Assembly (NCBI RefSeq): GCF_026914185.1
Contig: NC_070564.1
Location: 930,001-994,000 of the forward strand
DNA: 64,000 nt
Origin: Puccinia triticina
Lineage: Eukaryota; Basidiomycota; Pucciniomycetes; Pucciniales; Pucciniaceae
Reading direction: 5' to 3'
The position numbers and the translations under genes are program-made. The notes under the pieces were generated by a model that did not search any database, was not told the DNA's origin, and worked only from the letters and a program-made list of their open reading frames with translations. Numbering within the stretch: position 1 is the first letter of the stretch; each line of letters starts with the position of its first letter. This document shows positions 11,001-22,660 of this stretch, piece after piece.

Positions 11001-12776
11001 AAGGGCACTGCAAGGTACTTGCCCTTGTGAGTCCACAAAATATACTTCATGCCCAAGTGGCATAACTTAAATATCCAGTCGTCGGAGATGTAGGCCGCGG
11101 CTATCCCCATGAACGCATGGTGATTACCTTTTGTCGTCCATACATCATGGATGAGTGTTATTTTAGATTTGTTTAACTAGTTTTGACAAATCAGGTCAGC
11201 TTCTGGTCATTGCAATTTAAGAGAGAAAAAACAAAGAAATGACTGACTCTCAGGGTATTCAAAACCTTCTCCTGCAAGCTGATGTACAGACGATGAGCTT
11301 TGGTTGCAGCCCAGGTGCGAGAATAGATCCTGATTCCCTGCCGAGCATAGTTGAAAGCCACTCCAAGCAGAAAATCCTGGATTCGGGTCCAAGGAAGAGC
11401 AGACTGAACGATCCGCATGACAAGAAGTTTGTTGAGGCTCCTGTTGTCAAACAAGCCACCGAGTAGAAACTTGCTTGCCGGAGCAGCTTTCAACTTTGCA
11501 GCCTCCTTGTCTTTCACCGTAACCGGCAAGTTCGCTCCGTCATTGATCGCATCTTTCCTACCTCTGCAAGGCATCTGCCCCGAGTCTCCATCTTGATGCT
11601 TCACAAGGTTCGAGTGAGTATCTTTCCCCCTTTTGTATAATTTAGTACACCATTTGCATCGATAGAATAGCTTTTGTCCTGTTGTCTGAAGATTATAATG
11701 AGAAAAATTTCAATAAGAAGCTCAGATTATCAAGGTATTCTCAACATATCACAAATAAATTCAACTCACTTCGCCTTCACCATAAACTGGAGGTTCAAAA
11801 TACCACTCAATTGCGTCGTACTGGGTCGATGCAGGGCCTCTAACTTTCTTCTTCATCTTCGCGTTCTCATTATCCGAGTCCTGGGGAAGATTCATGGCTG
11901 CAGTCACCTCATCTAAGTCTGATTCGCAGTCGTCCTCCTTATCCTCAGAAGATTCGGAGTGATCTTCAGACTCATCAGCTGCTAGGTTTCGCTTCCTCTT
12001 CTTCAAGACCGGTGTTCTCTTTTGTTTTGAAGTCAAACTCGGACCAGCCTTTGAAGATTTTGATAGTCGTGGCTGGCTCTTTTTTTTGCTGGTGGATTGG
12101 GTTTTTTTGGGGGCTCGATGTGAAGATTCTTCATTGTTGGAGGTTTCAGACTGGTTGTTGCGGGTTAGAGATTGACGAGTATCACGACTAGTTCGAACAT
12201 AATTGGCATGTGTTTTGACTGGAGTAACGATACGGTTAGATTGCCGGGATTGAGGCCGCGAAGGAACATTGGGGGCCGTTTTTTGGTTCTGCGACTGTGA
12301 GGGAAGTGTACCGGAAGGGTTGGGTGTGTCAGTCAAAGAAGCCATCACATTCTCATGCAGGGGGGATCAAGAATTGGCGGCCAAAGGATGCCAGCCAAGA
12401 AGCAAGGGTTTGGAGGGGTGATGGTCAGGAGGAATCGGAGTGATGATGGTCAGGAGGAGTTGGACTTGAAGGCTGAGACAGAGAGCAATTCCGGAGTTAA
12501 AGGGCAAGGCTTTGTGGATGATGTCATGATTGGCGGCGCCACAGGTCGGAATTGAGTACATACCAAGATGTATTGGTAATTGGTTTGTATTGCATTGGCG
12601 TACTTGATACATTGTCTACAGGGTATCTGTATTGTAACAGGCTGCCAATACAATACCTAGGCATCACAGTGTAGTGTATCAAGAAATAATTATGATACAA
12701 GTACACTGTAATGGCGGCAAAGATGGTGACGTTACACAAAATTACAATTACATATAATGTAATTGTTGCACCGTTG
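8020..12776 (-). mobile_element. hAT-family DNA transposon with target duplication
   Basis: The ends are inverted: CAACGGTGAAACAATTAC at 8020 and, reversed, CAACGGTGCAACAATTAC at 12776. They are flanked by GTGGGAG at 8013-8019 and again at 12777-12783. hAT elements normally make 8-bp duplications; here 7 bp are identical and the eighth differs or was lost. Both subterminal regions (about 8040-8220 and 12560-12720) are dense in TGTATTG/CAATACA motifs in opposite orientation, as expected for hAT transposase-binding subterminal repeats. A degenerate transposase gene lies on the minus strand in between. A second, related end (CAACGGTGCAACTATTAC) occurs internally near 8307, followed by many TTAGC/GCTAA motifs to about 8900, suggesting an older or nested related element. 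Confidence 0.85.
9117..12345 (-). pseudogene. hAT transposase, inactivated
   Basis: The gene runs leftwards from ATG at 12345. Exon 1 (12345-11770) is a basic, Ser-rich N-terminus. Exon 2 (11685-11248) holds a BED-type zinc finger (CKWC, then HSNLVKH). Exon 3, from about 11176, includes LIHDVWTTKGNHHAF. The next exon starts TTDSGSNN and contains CFCHK. The C-terminal hAT dimerisation region reads ALNWWQ, then TIARDYLACCATSASVEH and RDRGSLS. Three lesions are visible: an in-frame TGA at 10216-10218 (after RDPAYQA), a TGA at 9922-9924 (after INFLRD), and a one-base frameshift in the CCCCC run near 9406-9410, between DHEAEFP and TIARDYL. The transposase therefore cannot be made as one chain. Splice sites were assigned by eye; the donor of the third intron is weak. 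Confidence 0.85.
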
Positions 12777-12783
12777 GTGGGAG

Positions 12784-13660
12784 GTTTGCTGTGTATTTTG
12801 CTGTGACAAAAGGTTGGACTTTGCAAATAATTTTTGATGGTAAAGCTGTGGATTTCAGGGCACAGCACCAACACTGGGTAGTTACATTACTAGAAATGGC
12901 AGGTTACCAAAACATAATGTTTCTAGCATTATAATTATCATTGTCAGATCTGTTTAATTTTATTTTTGTATTGCATTATCTCATGTGGCACATGGGGACT
13001 GTTTTTTATCTTCTCTGTTACATTACAACACCATTGTTATCAGACAGATTCTTAACATTTGACAAGGGCAGTGGCAATGGCCAAAGAGTGGTGCATGAGT
13101 TTCTGCACCTTTTTTGCTCTAATTTTCATTGCTGGGATGGCCCAAGCCTTCTCCATCTTTTGATCATTTTTTCTCATCCTCAACTCTTCTAGTTGAGCTG
13201 CAATCAGAGTTGTGACATCATCAATTTCAGATTCTGTACAGTGCAAAATGTGTATTACACAATGAAGTGGACACATGTCAGTCACAAAAAATGATCTCAA
13301 TGGCCACCAAAGGACCTGAAAAATAGCCATGATATGTAAAAAGTTTCTTCATGATCTTGTGCATTTTTTGTTCATCCAAAGTTTCATTGCACAGTGAGAA
13401 ATGGTGCATCCAGAAAGGATTGAAAAACACCATTTTCCTAATTCTCTCAGCCCACGGGGTTGACTTAGCAGAAGTCCCTCCTTGGGAGGGTCCCTGCGGG
13501 ACGGCGTCCCCCCTCCAATAGAGGGACTTCATTAAGCTGGAAACCTCCCCCCAGGGGGTCACGCACAAGAGGCCCTGGTCGGATACCCACTACCGGCCAC
13601 TGTTGGTTGACTGTGCGACCGCGGGCCACGTACGTGGCAACCAGGTGGGAGGTCACCCCG
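12784..13660. repeat. Repeat-derived region with AAGTCCCTC hairpin
   Basis: No gene supportable. Near 13469-13530 there is a hairpin-prone segment combining AGTCCCTCC, GGGAGGG and AGAGGGACTT, a member of a dispersed motif that recurs throughout the window. Confidence 0.35.
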
Positions 13661-15640
13661 ACCGCGGTGATGAGCTCACAGAGAGGCTTGCCCCCAAGCA
13701 CCAAGCTTTGGTGTAAGTCCTGACGCATGTAAGGCTTGGCAAACCCCTTATTACACATCACCAGCTGCTCCAATTGGTTCATGAGTGACATGGCCTTGGA
13801 GCCTAGCTTCTTCCACAGGCATTCATCCACTCATACTCCCATAAATCCCACATGGGGCTCCTGTACACCCCTGCAAAAAAACCAATGAGCTCTCTTCAAC
13901 AGATGTGGTATTTTTTTTACTTGTGTACAGGAACTATTTCCATAAACATCCCTGTACTCTTCCAGGCAGATTTAAAACAGCAGTGTGCTAGATACAGCTC
14001 TGGTACAACATTTTCACATGTACTTTTGTATGATAAATCCTTGAATCTTGAAGTCATGAAGTTACATGCCTTCTTGGTTCAAGGCCATTAGAGAAAAAAA
14101 ATAGTGGCCTATGTAGTCTTGAAGGCAATCCAGATGTAGGCCTTCAATTTGGCTCCTGGGTGGCCAATTTGGTCCACAGGATGGTATAGTAAAATGGGGT
14201 CAAAGTTTGACACCAGCCAAAATAAAAAATGGGGTCCTTAGGATTCACACCAACTTTTGCTGCTTAGTCCCAAGTCCCTCCTTTGGAGGCTCATGCTTTG
14301 CGCAAGGCAGAAGTGGGACTGAATAAGTTCAGGGTTCTGAGTCCTCCCACTGTGGAGCACACCAAAATATGTATCAAGCACCGTGTTCAAAAACAGTTCA
14401 TGACTGCACTACAGGCTGTGCAGTCATGTCACAAATAATGACAGACATGTGGGCGCCATGAACTGTCAGTGTACGTGACATTTACCCCATGGTGCTTATA
14501 ACATTTTGTCTGCATGAAAAGGAGACCTGTGAAATTACAGGTCCTCCATGTCACGTAGTGCTGACAGGACAGTGTAACCTGTCCCGCATACATGACTTGT
14601 TTTTGCACGCGGTGAAGGCGGGGGCGGGAAGGTTGGCCTGGCCCTATGTTGGCTCCCATGTCAGACTGCGGTTAGGTGCAAGCTTAACCAAGCCTCTCTG
14701 GAGGAGATCCCCGCAGGTTCTCTGTCTCACAGAGAGGCTTGCCCCCAAGCCACTGATTTTGGCGTGAGAGCTGACAAGCCTGGGGCCCAACCAACTCCCA
14801 TTCTTCCTTTGATCCACTATCTCACACCCAATTTTTGCTCAATAGTGTTGCAATGAACACCCTGAGACAGCAGAACACAGTGAGTTGTTGAGGAAAAGAC
14901 CTTCCACGACTCTGCTGCCTCAGGTAACTAACTACAAGATGTCACGTGTGTGAAAGAGGAGAAAAAGGTTTGAAGCACATGAAAGACAAGAAAGAGATGT
15001 GACACCTCAGTACATCTCAACAAATAGGGACATGAGTGGCGTGGCCTTGTAGGCTAGCTTCTTGTGCAGGCAGCCATCCACTGATCAGCTTTTGATCCCC
15101 CCAGCTGGCCGCTGTACATCCTTGCAAAATCACTGCTGAGCTCGCTCCAACAAGTCAAGTTTTTTTTCCAACCCCTGTACATCAAGCATAACAACATAAA
15201 TATTATGCATCAATCATGAATTGAGAAGTGAACTTGGTGAAACATACACATTTTAATTTAATTAAAAGCAGAAAATACAGCTTCCATGCACTTACTATAG
15301 ATGCAGAAGTGTACAATCATTCCCAGAATCTTGGAAGCTTGATTTTGCAAGCTTTGTAACGTAAGACCTTTCAAGATGAAAATATGTGGCCTATCTAGGC
15401 TTGAAGGCCAGATGCAAGGCTTCAATTTGGCACCTGAGCGGCCCATTTGGCTCACAGGATGCTATGGTGGTTTGGTGTCAAAGTTTGACACCAGCCAAAT
15501 GGGTTGAGGCAGTCCTCAGCACTCACGCCAAATTTTCCGGCTCACTCCCAAGTCCCTCCTTTGGAGGCTCGCGCTTCACGCAAAGGGCGCCAGCCTCAAA
15601 CTTAATACAAGTGTACCCTCCTCGGGGGAGCGTTGTGAGA
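13660..15640. repeat. Two diverged direct copies of a ~1 kb repeat
   Basis: Several blocks occur twice in the same order and orientation. CACAGAGAGGCTTGCCCCCA is at about 13675 and 14729. CTAGCTTCTT with its flanks is at about 13800 and 15053. GTCAAAGTTTGACACCAGCC is at about 14199 and 15477. AAGTCCCTCCTTTGGAGGCT is at about 14271 and 15549. The copies differ by many substitutions, so the duplication is old or represents two insertions of one element. Short open frames inside are not convincing genes. Confidence 0.6.
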
Positions 15641-16887
15641 ACTCCTTTGGGATGGGTTGGCAGTCCTTTGAGGGGGAAATAACAATATGATATTCCGGCT
15701 AAGTAATACTACTGTTACGGGTGGTTTGAAAGACCTGCCCCTCTATTATACTACACAGAATTCTGACAACAAATTTATTTATTGTTGTGGCGTGACTTTA
15801 TGATGGAGAAAACTTGTATGTAGTAGTCTCTATCAGACCTAGATCAGTTTTAACAAGTACAAGGTGCGTATACAACCTTAATATGGTGAGATGGGTGAAG
15901 AATATAATCAAGTGAGAATCTGTTTTGTTGGTTTTTATGGTTTTAGCAGAGTGAAGTGATGATGGAGTGTGATATGAGTTTTCTATGTTGATGCCTGATG
16001 ACTGTGTTTCCGTGCTGATGGCGAAAGGATGACTGTTGACCACTGAGCTGGGGTGCCTGGGTGATGATGGAAAAATGGTGGGAGGAGGGCCTCCTTATAT
16101 ATTCTTTTCTGAGTTATTTTTGCTGGTGAGGGCTGCACTTGAGGCATTTCTGCTGGTGGTGACCCTGTGGATTGCACTGCCTTCTGCCAGGGGTGCATAA
16201 CTTAAACTGATGTTCCGCATGACCATGTGTGATTTGTACTTTTTAAGGCAAAGTCCACCTAGGTTGGTTGCACTGCCAAAGTGGAGGCTTTCTGACCGCA
16301 TGCATCGATGTAAGGTCCATGCAAATCTGTTGAGTTGTTGAGTGGAGGCCTAGTTGATGCAGTTTCCAACGCGCAGGTTGCGTGAGGTGATCTGTAGCTA
16401 ATAGCGGAGGCCTGCCTAACTAGTAAATTTAACTATACTCTTCTATATATGCATGCCTTTTATGATTTATATGAATTTCCACCTGGGTATGGCCTGTACT
16501 AAACCTATAATTGTAACTAACTTCTAAACTAAAAGAGCTAGCTGGGTAGTTGAAGTGAGTGACTAGGGTTAAGTTTGTATTTAGAATCTATTTCTCTAAT
16601 AATATTCTATCATATGCTAGTATTGTAGGCTGTGAGTTGAGGTTTTGGCAGTTTTGTTGCGCGCAACAGATCTGGATCACCACAGCGTAGCAACCTCCGA
16701 AGGAGGGACTTGCCTCTAAAGTTGCATGTCTGGCCCAACAGGATAAAGACAAATTGCAGGGAGGATGCCACGCTCCCCCATTTTCCCCAATATCACCCTC
16801 TAGACTTCCAATTCTCTCCTTGCCTTTGGCACCATTACAATTACCAGCTTCTTAGCTTATTTTCCCCCACCTCAAACTTCCCTGTAT
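15641..16887. other. Non-coding, no gene seen
   Basis: No supportable gene. Another AGGAGGGACTTG motif lies near 16700. The last bases contain the left target-site copy (16881-16887) of the next element. Confidence 0.35.
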
Positions 16888-17338
16888 CAACACTGGGTCG
16901 CTACGCGTTAGCGTAGCGGCAAAAAGCGCCCATCTATTTTGCATAGCGTTAGCGCGCTGTTAGCGCCGCCACGCTGCGCTAATTTTCAGCGGCGCTAACA
17001 GCGCGCCAATTCTTTGTTAGCGTTAGCGCGCCGCTACAGTCGCTACGCTGCGCTGCGCTGCGCTACAGCGCTTTTAGCGGAAAAAAAGCCCTTTTTTCCC
17101 GCTGAAGGCGCTGTAGCGCAGCGTAGCGCGCGCTCTTTTGCGCTCTGCATGTGTAGCGTTAGCGCAATTGCGCACATCTGCGCTAACGCTACGCTATCAG
17201 CTAAAATAGCTGCGCACCGCGTGCGCGTAGCGTTAGCGCATATGCGTGCAATTGCGCTAACGCTACGCTAAATAATAGCGCATTTTCGCTGCGCTACGCT
17301 ATGCTAACCGCTATGGTTAGCGTAGCGACCCAGTGTTG
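16888..17338. mobile_element. 451-bp MITE with TTAGCG/CGCTAA repeats
   Basis: The terminal inverted repeats are CAACACTGGGTCGCTACGC at the left and its complement at the right, with the identical 7-bp flanks CCTGTAT at 16881-16887 and 17339-17345. The interior is packed with GTAGCG, TTAGCGC and GCGCTAA motifs on both strands, resembling hAT subterminal transposase-binding clusters. There is no coding capacity. It shares with the hAT element at 8020 the CAAC terminus and a 7-bp identical duplication, so both may depend on related transposases. Confidence 0.8.
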
Positions 17339-17345
17339 CCTGTAT

Positions 17346-17805
17346 CCATCCCCCCTGGTAAGAAACATCCTGTAAATGTTGTTACATGGTGGATTTCTGT
17401 ACGCAATCCCCCCCCTTTGAGCCCGCGCAGGCTCAGGGAATTTCAAATTTTGAGCCCAAAAACCGCTGGATCACGACTCCAAAACCACTTCACAGTAGGT
17501 GGAGTGGGCTAGTAATTATGTATGCCAGCTAGGTAAAAAAACTGTGAAATGGAAGCTGAGATTGCAGGCTACAAGTCTGTCTACTCAGATATTTTTAAAC
17601 TAAAAACCAAATTTTTCAAAACATTTTGAAAAGAAAATATGTATTTTTTTGCCAGAAATTCTTGAGTCTGTAGGGCCAATGGTGTGACTTTAGAGGTACA
17701 TAAGCCCCTTCTTTGGAGATGCTTCACGCATCCTTGGAGAGGCTTTGTTAAGCTCGCGCCAGCCTGCCAACTCAGAAGGGAGGACTGACTAAGTTCGGGT
17801 TGGGT
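17346..17805. other. Non-coding, no gene seen
   Basis: No gene. Near 17700-17780 lies another copy of the dispersed repeat with TTGGAGATGCTTCACGCATC and CTTTGTTAAGCTCGCGCC. Confidence 0.35.
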
Positions 17806-18462
17806 TGAACTTAACTAAGTCCCTCTCTCGCCTGAGGGACTTATGACTAATCTGCAATGTTTGCATGAGAGATATTTTTGATTTGGTGGTGTTTTCCTTT
17901 GAGCCACCAGAACTCAACCTTGACAATCTCAAACCTTATAAGTTTCTGGTGGATGATACGTCTGCATCTGCCCCTCCTTTTGATATAATTTTAGACTCCC
18001 TTGCCTGCATCTTCATCCTTATTTTATTTTTTTAAAACATCCATTTCCTCAAAATTCTTACGACTTCCACCGGATCAGAAAATAACTGTCTGTGCGCAGC
18101 TATCTCAAGGTCTATTCGCTAGATGGTTGGGTCTGTGCGCTACGCAAATACAAATGAAATCGAGATGAGATGGAGTGATGTGATGAGCATCACAATTATT
18201 TTGTTTTTATTCTGGTTTTTGAAATAATTTTTTATAGATGGCTGAGCTACATGCAAGAAATATAAAACACGTGATAATTATCCTGAGATGGATGCTATTC
18301 AGTAAAAATGGGTCTTGTGAGTGGGGGTTGAGAATTGAATGAGCAGTGAGGATTATAACAATCAGGGTGGTCAATTATCCGGATCTCTCAGGCAAACATT
18401 GCAGATTAGTCATAAGTCCCTCCGGCAAAGCCTCAGGCGAGAGAGTGACTTAGTTAAGTTCG
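17806..18462. mobile_element. 657-bp TIR element with AAGTCCCTC hairpin ends
   Basis: The left end (GAACTTAACTAAGTCCCTC... to ...CTAATCTGCAATGTTTGC) is the reverse complement of the right end over about 75 bp. The right copy has an extra GCTTTGCCGG segment that completes a hairpin with the flanking GCCTGAGG and GGAGGGACTT. Both sides are bordered by GGGTTGGGT (17797-17805 and 18463-18471), a possible 9-bp target duplication. However, AAGTTCGGGTTGGG also belongs to the wider repeat family, so the duplication is uncertain. No coding sequence inside. Confidence 0.6.
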
Positions 18463-18595
18463 GGGTTGGGTGCGCTCCGTGGTGGAAGAATTTGGGATCC
18501 ACAAATATCCGCCCATATCCGCTGGTTTCGGAACCTCGGCTCTCAGATATCTGGTGTAATCCGGGGCCCCCTAACAGATATCCCGGATCACATAC

Positions 18596-18765
18596 CGGAT
18601 ATACAGCAGGCCCAAAAAGGCTTGCTACTTTTGCCCCAATTTTGAAACTTTTGGCCGCAGCGGCCAAACTTCGCGCCGCTGGAATCAGCCGTGCACCCGG
18701 ACCGTGCTCGGGGGATTGCGGGGGGATCCACACCACTGCCACCAACCCACCGCCAGATTGAACAT
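18596..18765. repeat. Empty-site copy of repeat split at 24.7-26.0 kb
   Basis: This segment (CAGCAGGCCCAAAAAGG..., CAATTTTGAAACTTTTGGCC, ...GGACCGTGCTCGGGGGATT) is found in inverse orientation at about 24745-24841 plus 25969-26000, where it is interrupted by a 1.1-kb element. Here it is uninterrupted, with GGGGCAAAAGTAGC (reverse strand) intact, and so shows the pre-insertion state. Confidence 0.75.
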
Positions 18766-20325
18766 CACCGCCAGATCCCGCAAGCGCAACGTCGAATTGA
18801 TCCCGGCAATCGGAAAGATTCAATGCGCGTGAGTTGTTATTTCCATCATCCTTATGTGTGGATCCCAAATTTCATTCTGAAATTTATCATCTGTCTTGAT
18901 TCAGGATCCACAATCAATCAAAACCACAGCTCAGCTCGCCAGCACCGGCAAACAACAGCGGTCAAAAAACAACCCTGCTGGTGAGTCATCTTTTTTCTCT
19001 CTCCTTCTCTCCATCCCATCCCCGACCCCCTGGCTCACCAAGCCCTATCCGTCCCAGCCTGATTTGACCCTCCGATTGGCCCGCCTCCCCTGTGCCATGC
19101 CTGACGTTCAACAAGCCGCACACCCGGATCGCCTTGCTCTTGCTATAGATTTGGATGGTGAAGGTGGGCTCTGCGGGTAAGTCGGTCACGTCAACGGGCT
19201 GGCTGATTGTCCTGTGCATCGGCCCCGCCGCCCTCCTCGGCCCACTGCCCACTCACCGCTGCAATGACCCAAATTGCCTTCTGCGTTGTCAGTCCCCTCC
19301 AGGAAGCCCTTGTTGTTGGCTCCGCCGCTGCCCAGAAGAAACGCTTCTCCGAGGCACAGAAGGGCCAGTACGTTACTCAGAGAGACCTCCTCCTCGACAT
19401 CCTCAACCAACTTGGGCTGCCTTACACTGTCTGTGTCTAATCTCTCTGACTTTGATCTTCCCAACAAGCACCCATGTCTAACTCTTTTTTGATTTGTCCC
19501 AATAACAGGCCAGATGGCATAAGTCAAGAACGTCCACTAGAGCCATACTCATTGCCTGACACATCAATTGCCCATCAGATGGACTGCCCAAGCATGACAG
19601 TCTTTTTTGAGGGGGGTGATTGCCTTTTTTCCTTGCCAACAGGCCCTCCAGCAGCCCTGTCCATATTTCTCTTGATGTTATTTCATCCATCTGCATCTTG
19701 TTTATTTCACACCTCTAGCATAAATCATCATCATTTCTCTTCTCTATCTTGATGATTTCTGTTGTTCTACCGGTCTATTTGCTTGCAATGCTATTGAATA
19801 CATGATAACCTGCTTGGCCTTTAAAAGCCATTAAGTGGAATCAATAATAAACGACATGAACGGCCAGATTAGGATATGTTCCTTGGTATTTCAATGTAAA
19901 CCTTGGCCTGTTTATACATCTCTCAGTGCCTGAAAATGGAGAAGTCCCTTGTCGATCATGGGTGCCAGGTTTTGACAAGTTCCTGGGACTGGGTGTTATG
20001 ATTGGTCATTCTAGGTCTTACAATATTGTCATGGTTTTACGTATTTTCATTACATCATATTATATCTTACTACATACTTTCATTATGGTTTTAAATATTT
20101 TTACTCATCAACCCAATTACATAATCACTCTTGTATATATACTCTACATACTTTGCAAATCATATTCTTCCCTTGGGGGAGTTTTTCCATCACTTCTAGT
20201 AGTATCCTGATATCCTTGCTCTTCACTGGGCACTTCTCTTTGGGACCATTGATGTCCCCAATTTTTAAAAAGTCCCTCTTCAATCAGTGAAAGTTTCTTT
20301 TGAAAAATTCTGGTAGTAATTTGAT
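18766..20325. other. GC-rich gene-like debris then AT-rich spacer
   Basis: Between about 18800 and 19490 the composition is coding-like. Short frames such as MPDVQQAAHPDRLALAIDLD (19098-19157) and a 58-codon frame at 19264-19440 containing AQKGQYVTQRDLLLDILNQL end without a complete gene. I do not recognise a family, and this may be a captured gene fragment. From 19500 to 20316 nothing is supportable. The 9-bp target-site copy TAATTTGAT lies at 20317-20325. Confidence 0.35.
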
Positions 20326-22063
20326 GGGTCAGCCTAAATGCACTCCAAAAATTTACTTCATGCACTCCACATTTTTGGCTTTGGGAAATGGGTACTCCAA
20401 AAATATTGGAGTGCTGTGATTTTGCACTCCAAATTCATGGAGTCTCCATATGGGCACTCCATTTATGTTGGAGTACAGGCCAGGGTAAGCCAAAACTTAC
20501 CAAAATAAGGGAGTGCAGCTAGATACACTCCAAAAAAAATGGAGTATACACCCAAGCACTCACTTTTTGAGCAAAAGGTTTTGGCTATGCACTCCAGTTG
20601 GCACAATTTCAACTGGAGTGCATTGGAGTACACTCCATTCCACTCTTTTGTGGAGTGCCCACCCGGCCCCAGACCGGCCATCAAGAGGAGTACAGACCCC
20701 ACTTGATGACCAGTCATCAAGATGAAAGGTCAGCAAGCGGAGGACACATCCTGCTGGTTGACCGGTCATCGGGTGGGGTACGCATCCCTCGATGACCGGC
20801 CATCAAGTGCACATCCCACTTGATGACCGGTCAACCAGTGGGGTGTGTGCTCCGCTTGATGACCTGCCATCGAGTGCACATCCCACTCGATGAACGGTCA
20901 ACCAGCGGGATGTTTAACCCACTCGATGACCGGCCATCGAGCGGAGTGCACGCCTCGCTTGATGACCGGCCATCGAGTGCACATCCCACTCGATGAACGG
21001 TCAACCAGCGGGATGTTTAACCCACTCGATGACCGGCCATCGAGCGGAGTGCACGCCTCGCTTGATGACCGGCCATCGAGTGCACATCCCACTCGAATCC
21101 GATGACCGGTCAGCCAGCGGGATGTGTACCCCACTCGATGGCCGGTCATTGAGCGAGGCGTGTACTCCTCTCGATGGCCGGCCATCGAGTGCACATCCCA
21201 CTCAATGACCGGTCAAACCATCCCAGTCGATGACCGGTCAACCAGCGGGGTGTGTGCTCCGCTCAATGACCGGCCATCGAGTGGGGTACACATCCCGCTG
21301 GTTGACCGGTCATCGAGCGGAGCACACCCCGCTGGTTGACCGGCGAGTGTGATGTGCACTTGATTGGCGATCATCAAGTGAGGTAGGTGAGAGTGAGGTG
21401 TGTTCTCCGCTCAATGCCGGCGATTGGGCGGAATACACATCTCGCTCGATGACCGGCCATCGAGTGTGAACATCACACTCAATGGCCGGTCAGCAAACAA
21501 GGTGTGTACTCCGCTTGATGACCGGTCATTGGGGTACACATCCCACTCAATGACTGGTCATCAAGCGTGTGCTCTGCCCGATGACCGGCCATCGAGTGGA
21601 ATGTGTCTGTCGATGGCCAGCCATTGAGCAGTATGGTCACTCTAGGAGTGCACATCCCACTCCACGACTAACCATAGAGTGGGGTGTGTACCTCACATGA
21701 CGAGATGACTGGTCAATCGGAGGGGTGTGCTCCAATAGATGGTTGGTCATTGATTGGGGTGTGTACCTACACACTTGATGGCTGGCATCTAGTGTACTCC
21801 ACTGGATGCTGGAGTGTGCAGGGGGCACTCCTTTTTCAGGGAGTAAAACATCAGAAAGGGAGTGCTGGGTCCATGCACTCCAATTGTATGGAGTGAACTA
21901 TTGGGACACTCATTAAATTTGGTGGCAAATGGAGTGCATGGTGGCTTACTCCAATTTCTTTGGCTTGCTGGGGCCCACACTCCAACTTTCTTGGAGTGCA
22001 TGCTCCATGAACTCACTTTTGGAGTGCATGAAGTAAATTTATGGAGTGCATTTAGGCTGACCC
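20326..22063. mobile_element. Foldback element with 9-bp TSD and palindromic array
   Basis: The ends are inverted (GGGTCAGCCTAAATGCACTC at the left, the complement ending GGCTGACCC at the right) and flanked by identical 9-bp copies TAATTTGAT at 20317-20325 and 22064-22072. A 9-bp duplication is typical of Mutator-like elements. The outer parts carry many GGAGTGCA/TGCACTCC motifs. The core (about 20680-21800) is an array of GATGACCGG(C/T)CATCGAG units alternating with GCACATCCCACTCGATGA, each a short palindrome. There is no transposase. The several short ORFs that repeat one another are products of the array. Confidence 0.85.
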
Positions 22064-22072
22064 TAATTTGAT

Positions 22073-22660
22073 TACAAGGGCCGGTTAATGTGATTGTTTT
22101 GCTTTTTCCAGCAAAAAAGACTTGATGATACAAAGAAGTTAGATTAAAGTGATACATATCTACGTGAAATGGCCGTGTTTCTCACGATACATATACGCGC
22201 CCGTGTCTTGTGATAATGATGATGATGATGATGATGGCGGTGGTGGTGGGGGGGGAGGGGTGAAGATGGACTAGACAAGCTTGGAGAGGCCGAGGAAGCC
22301 GCGGAGGGCGTGGGTGAAAGGGGTCAAATCAGTGGGTGGGCGCAGAAAGTTATTTAAGATCTTGAGACTACAGGGCCTTGAATAGCCGGTCTTGAAAATA
22401 ACCTTGATGAACGCCCCACCGGTAGATACCCATCAAACTCCATTGGGAACAGCCGCAAGGAGTGCAACCAGGTCATCAGCAACGGCTTCTCCGCCGTCCC
22501 TTGCGCCAGCGGCCTTGCTAACCAAGCCCCATATGCAGCAGGAATATTTCTGTGAACGGAAGTTTGCTCAGCTCTCTCATTGACTGCCGTAAGTTGGTGC
22601 CTGCATTCAGTTGGATGCCTCCTGGGACCGTTGGGTTGGCAAACAACAATAAAACATTCA
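22073..22660. other. Microsatellite and GC-rich debris
   Basis: A (GAT)n run with following G-rich tract lies at about 22212-22260. Around 22390-22580 coding-like sequence is present but no complete or recognisable gene. The 3-bp sequence TCA at 22658-22660 flanks the next element. Confidence 0.35.

Noticed and set aside
13465..13830. 121-codon minus-strand ORF
   Set aside because: Overlaps the dispersed hairpin repeat and the duplicated CACAGAGAGGCTTGCC block; likely repeat-derived.
20890..21340. Several overlapping ORFs with MNGQPAGCLTHSMTGH-type sequence
   Set aside because: Direct product of the repeated GATGACCGG array units.
20680..21800. Possible CRISPR-like array
   Set aside because: The repeats are irregular, palindromic and without unique spacers, and the genome is eukaryotic. 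The array sits inside a transposon with target duplications.
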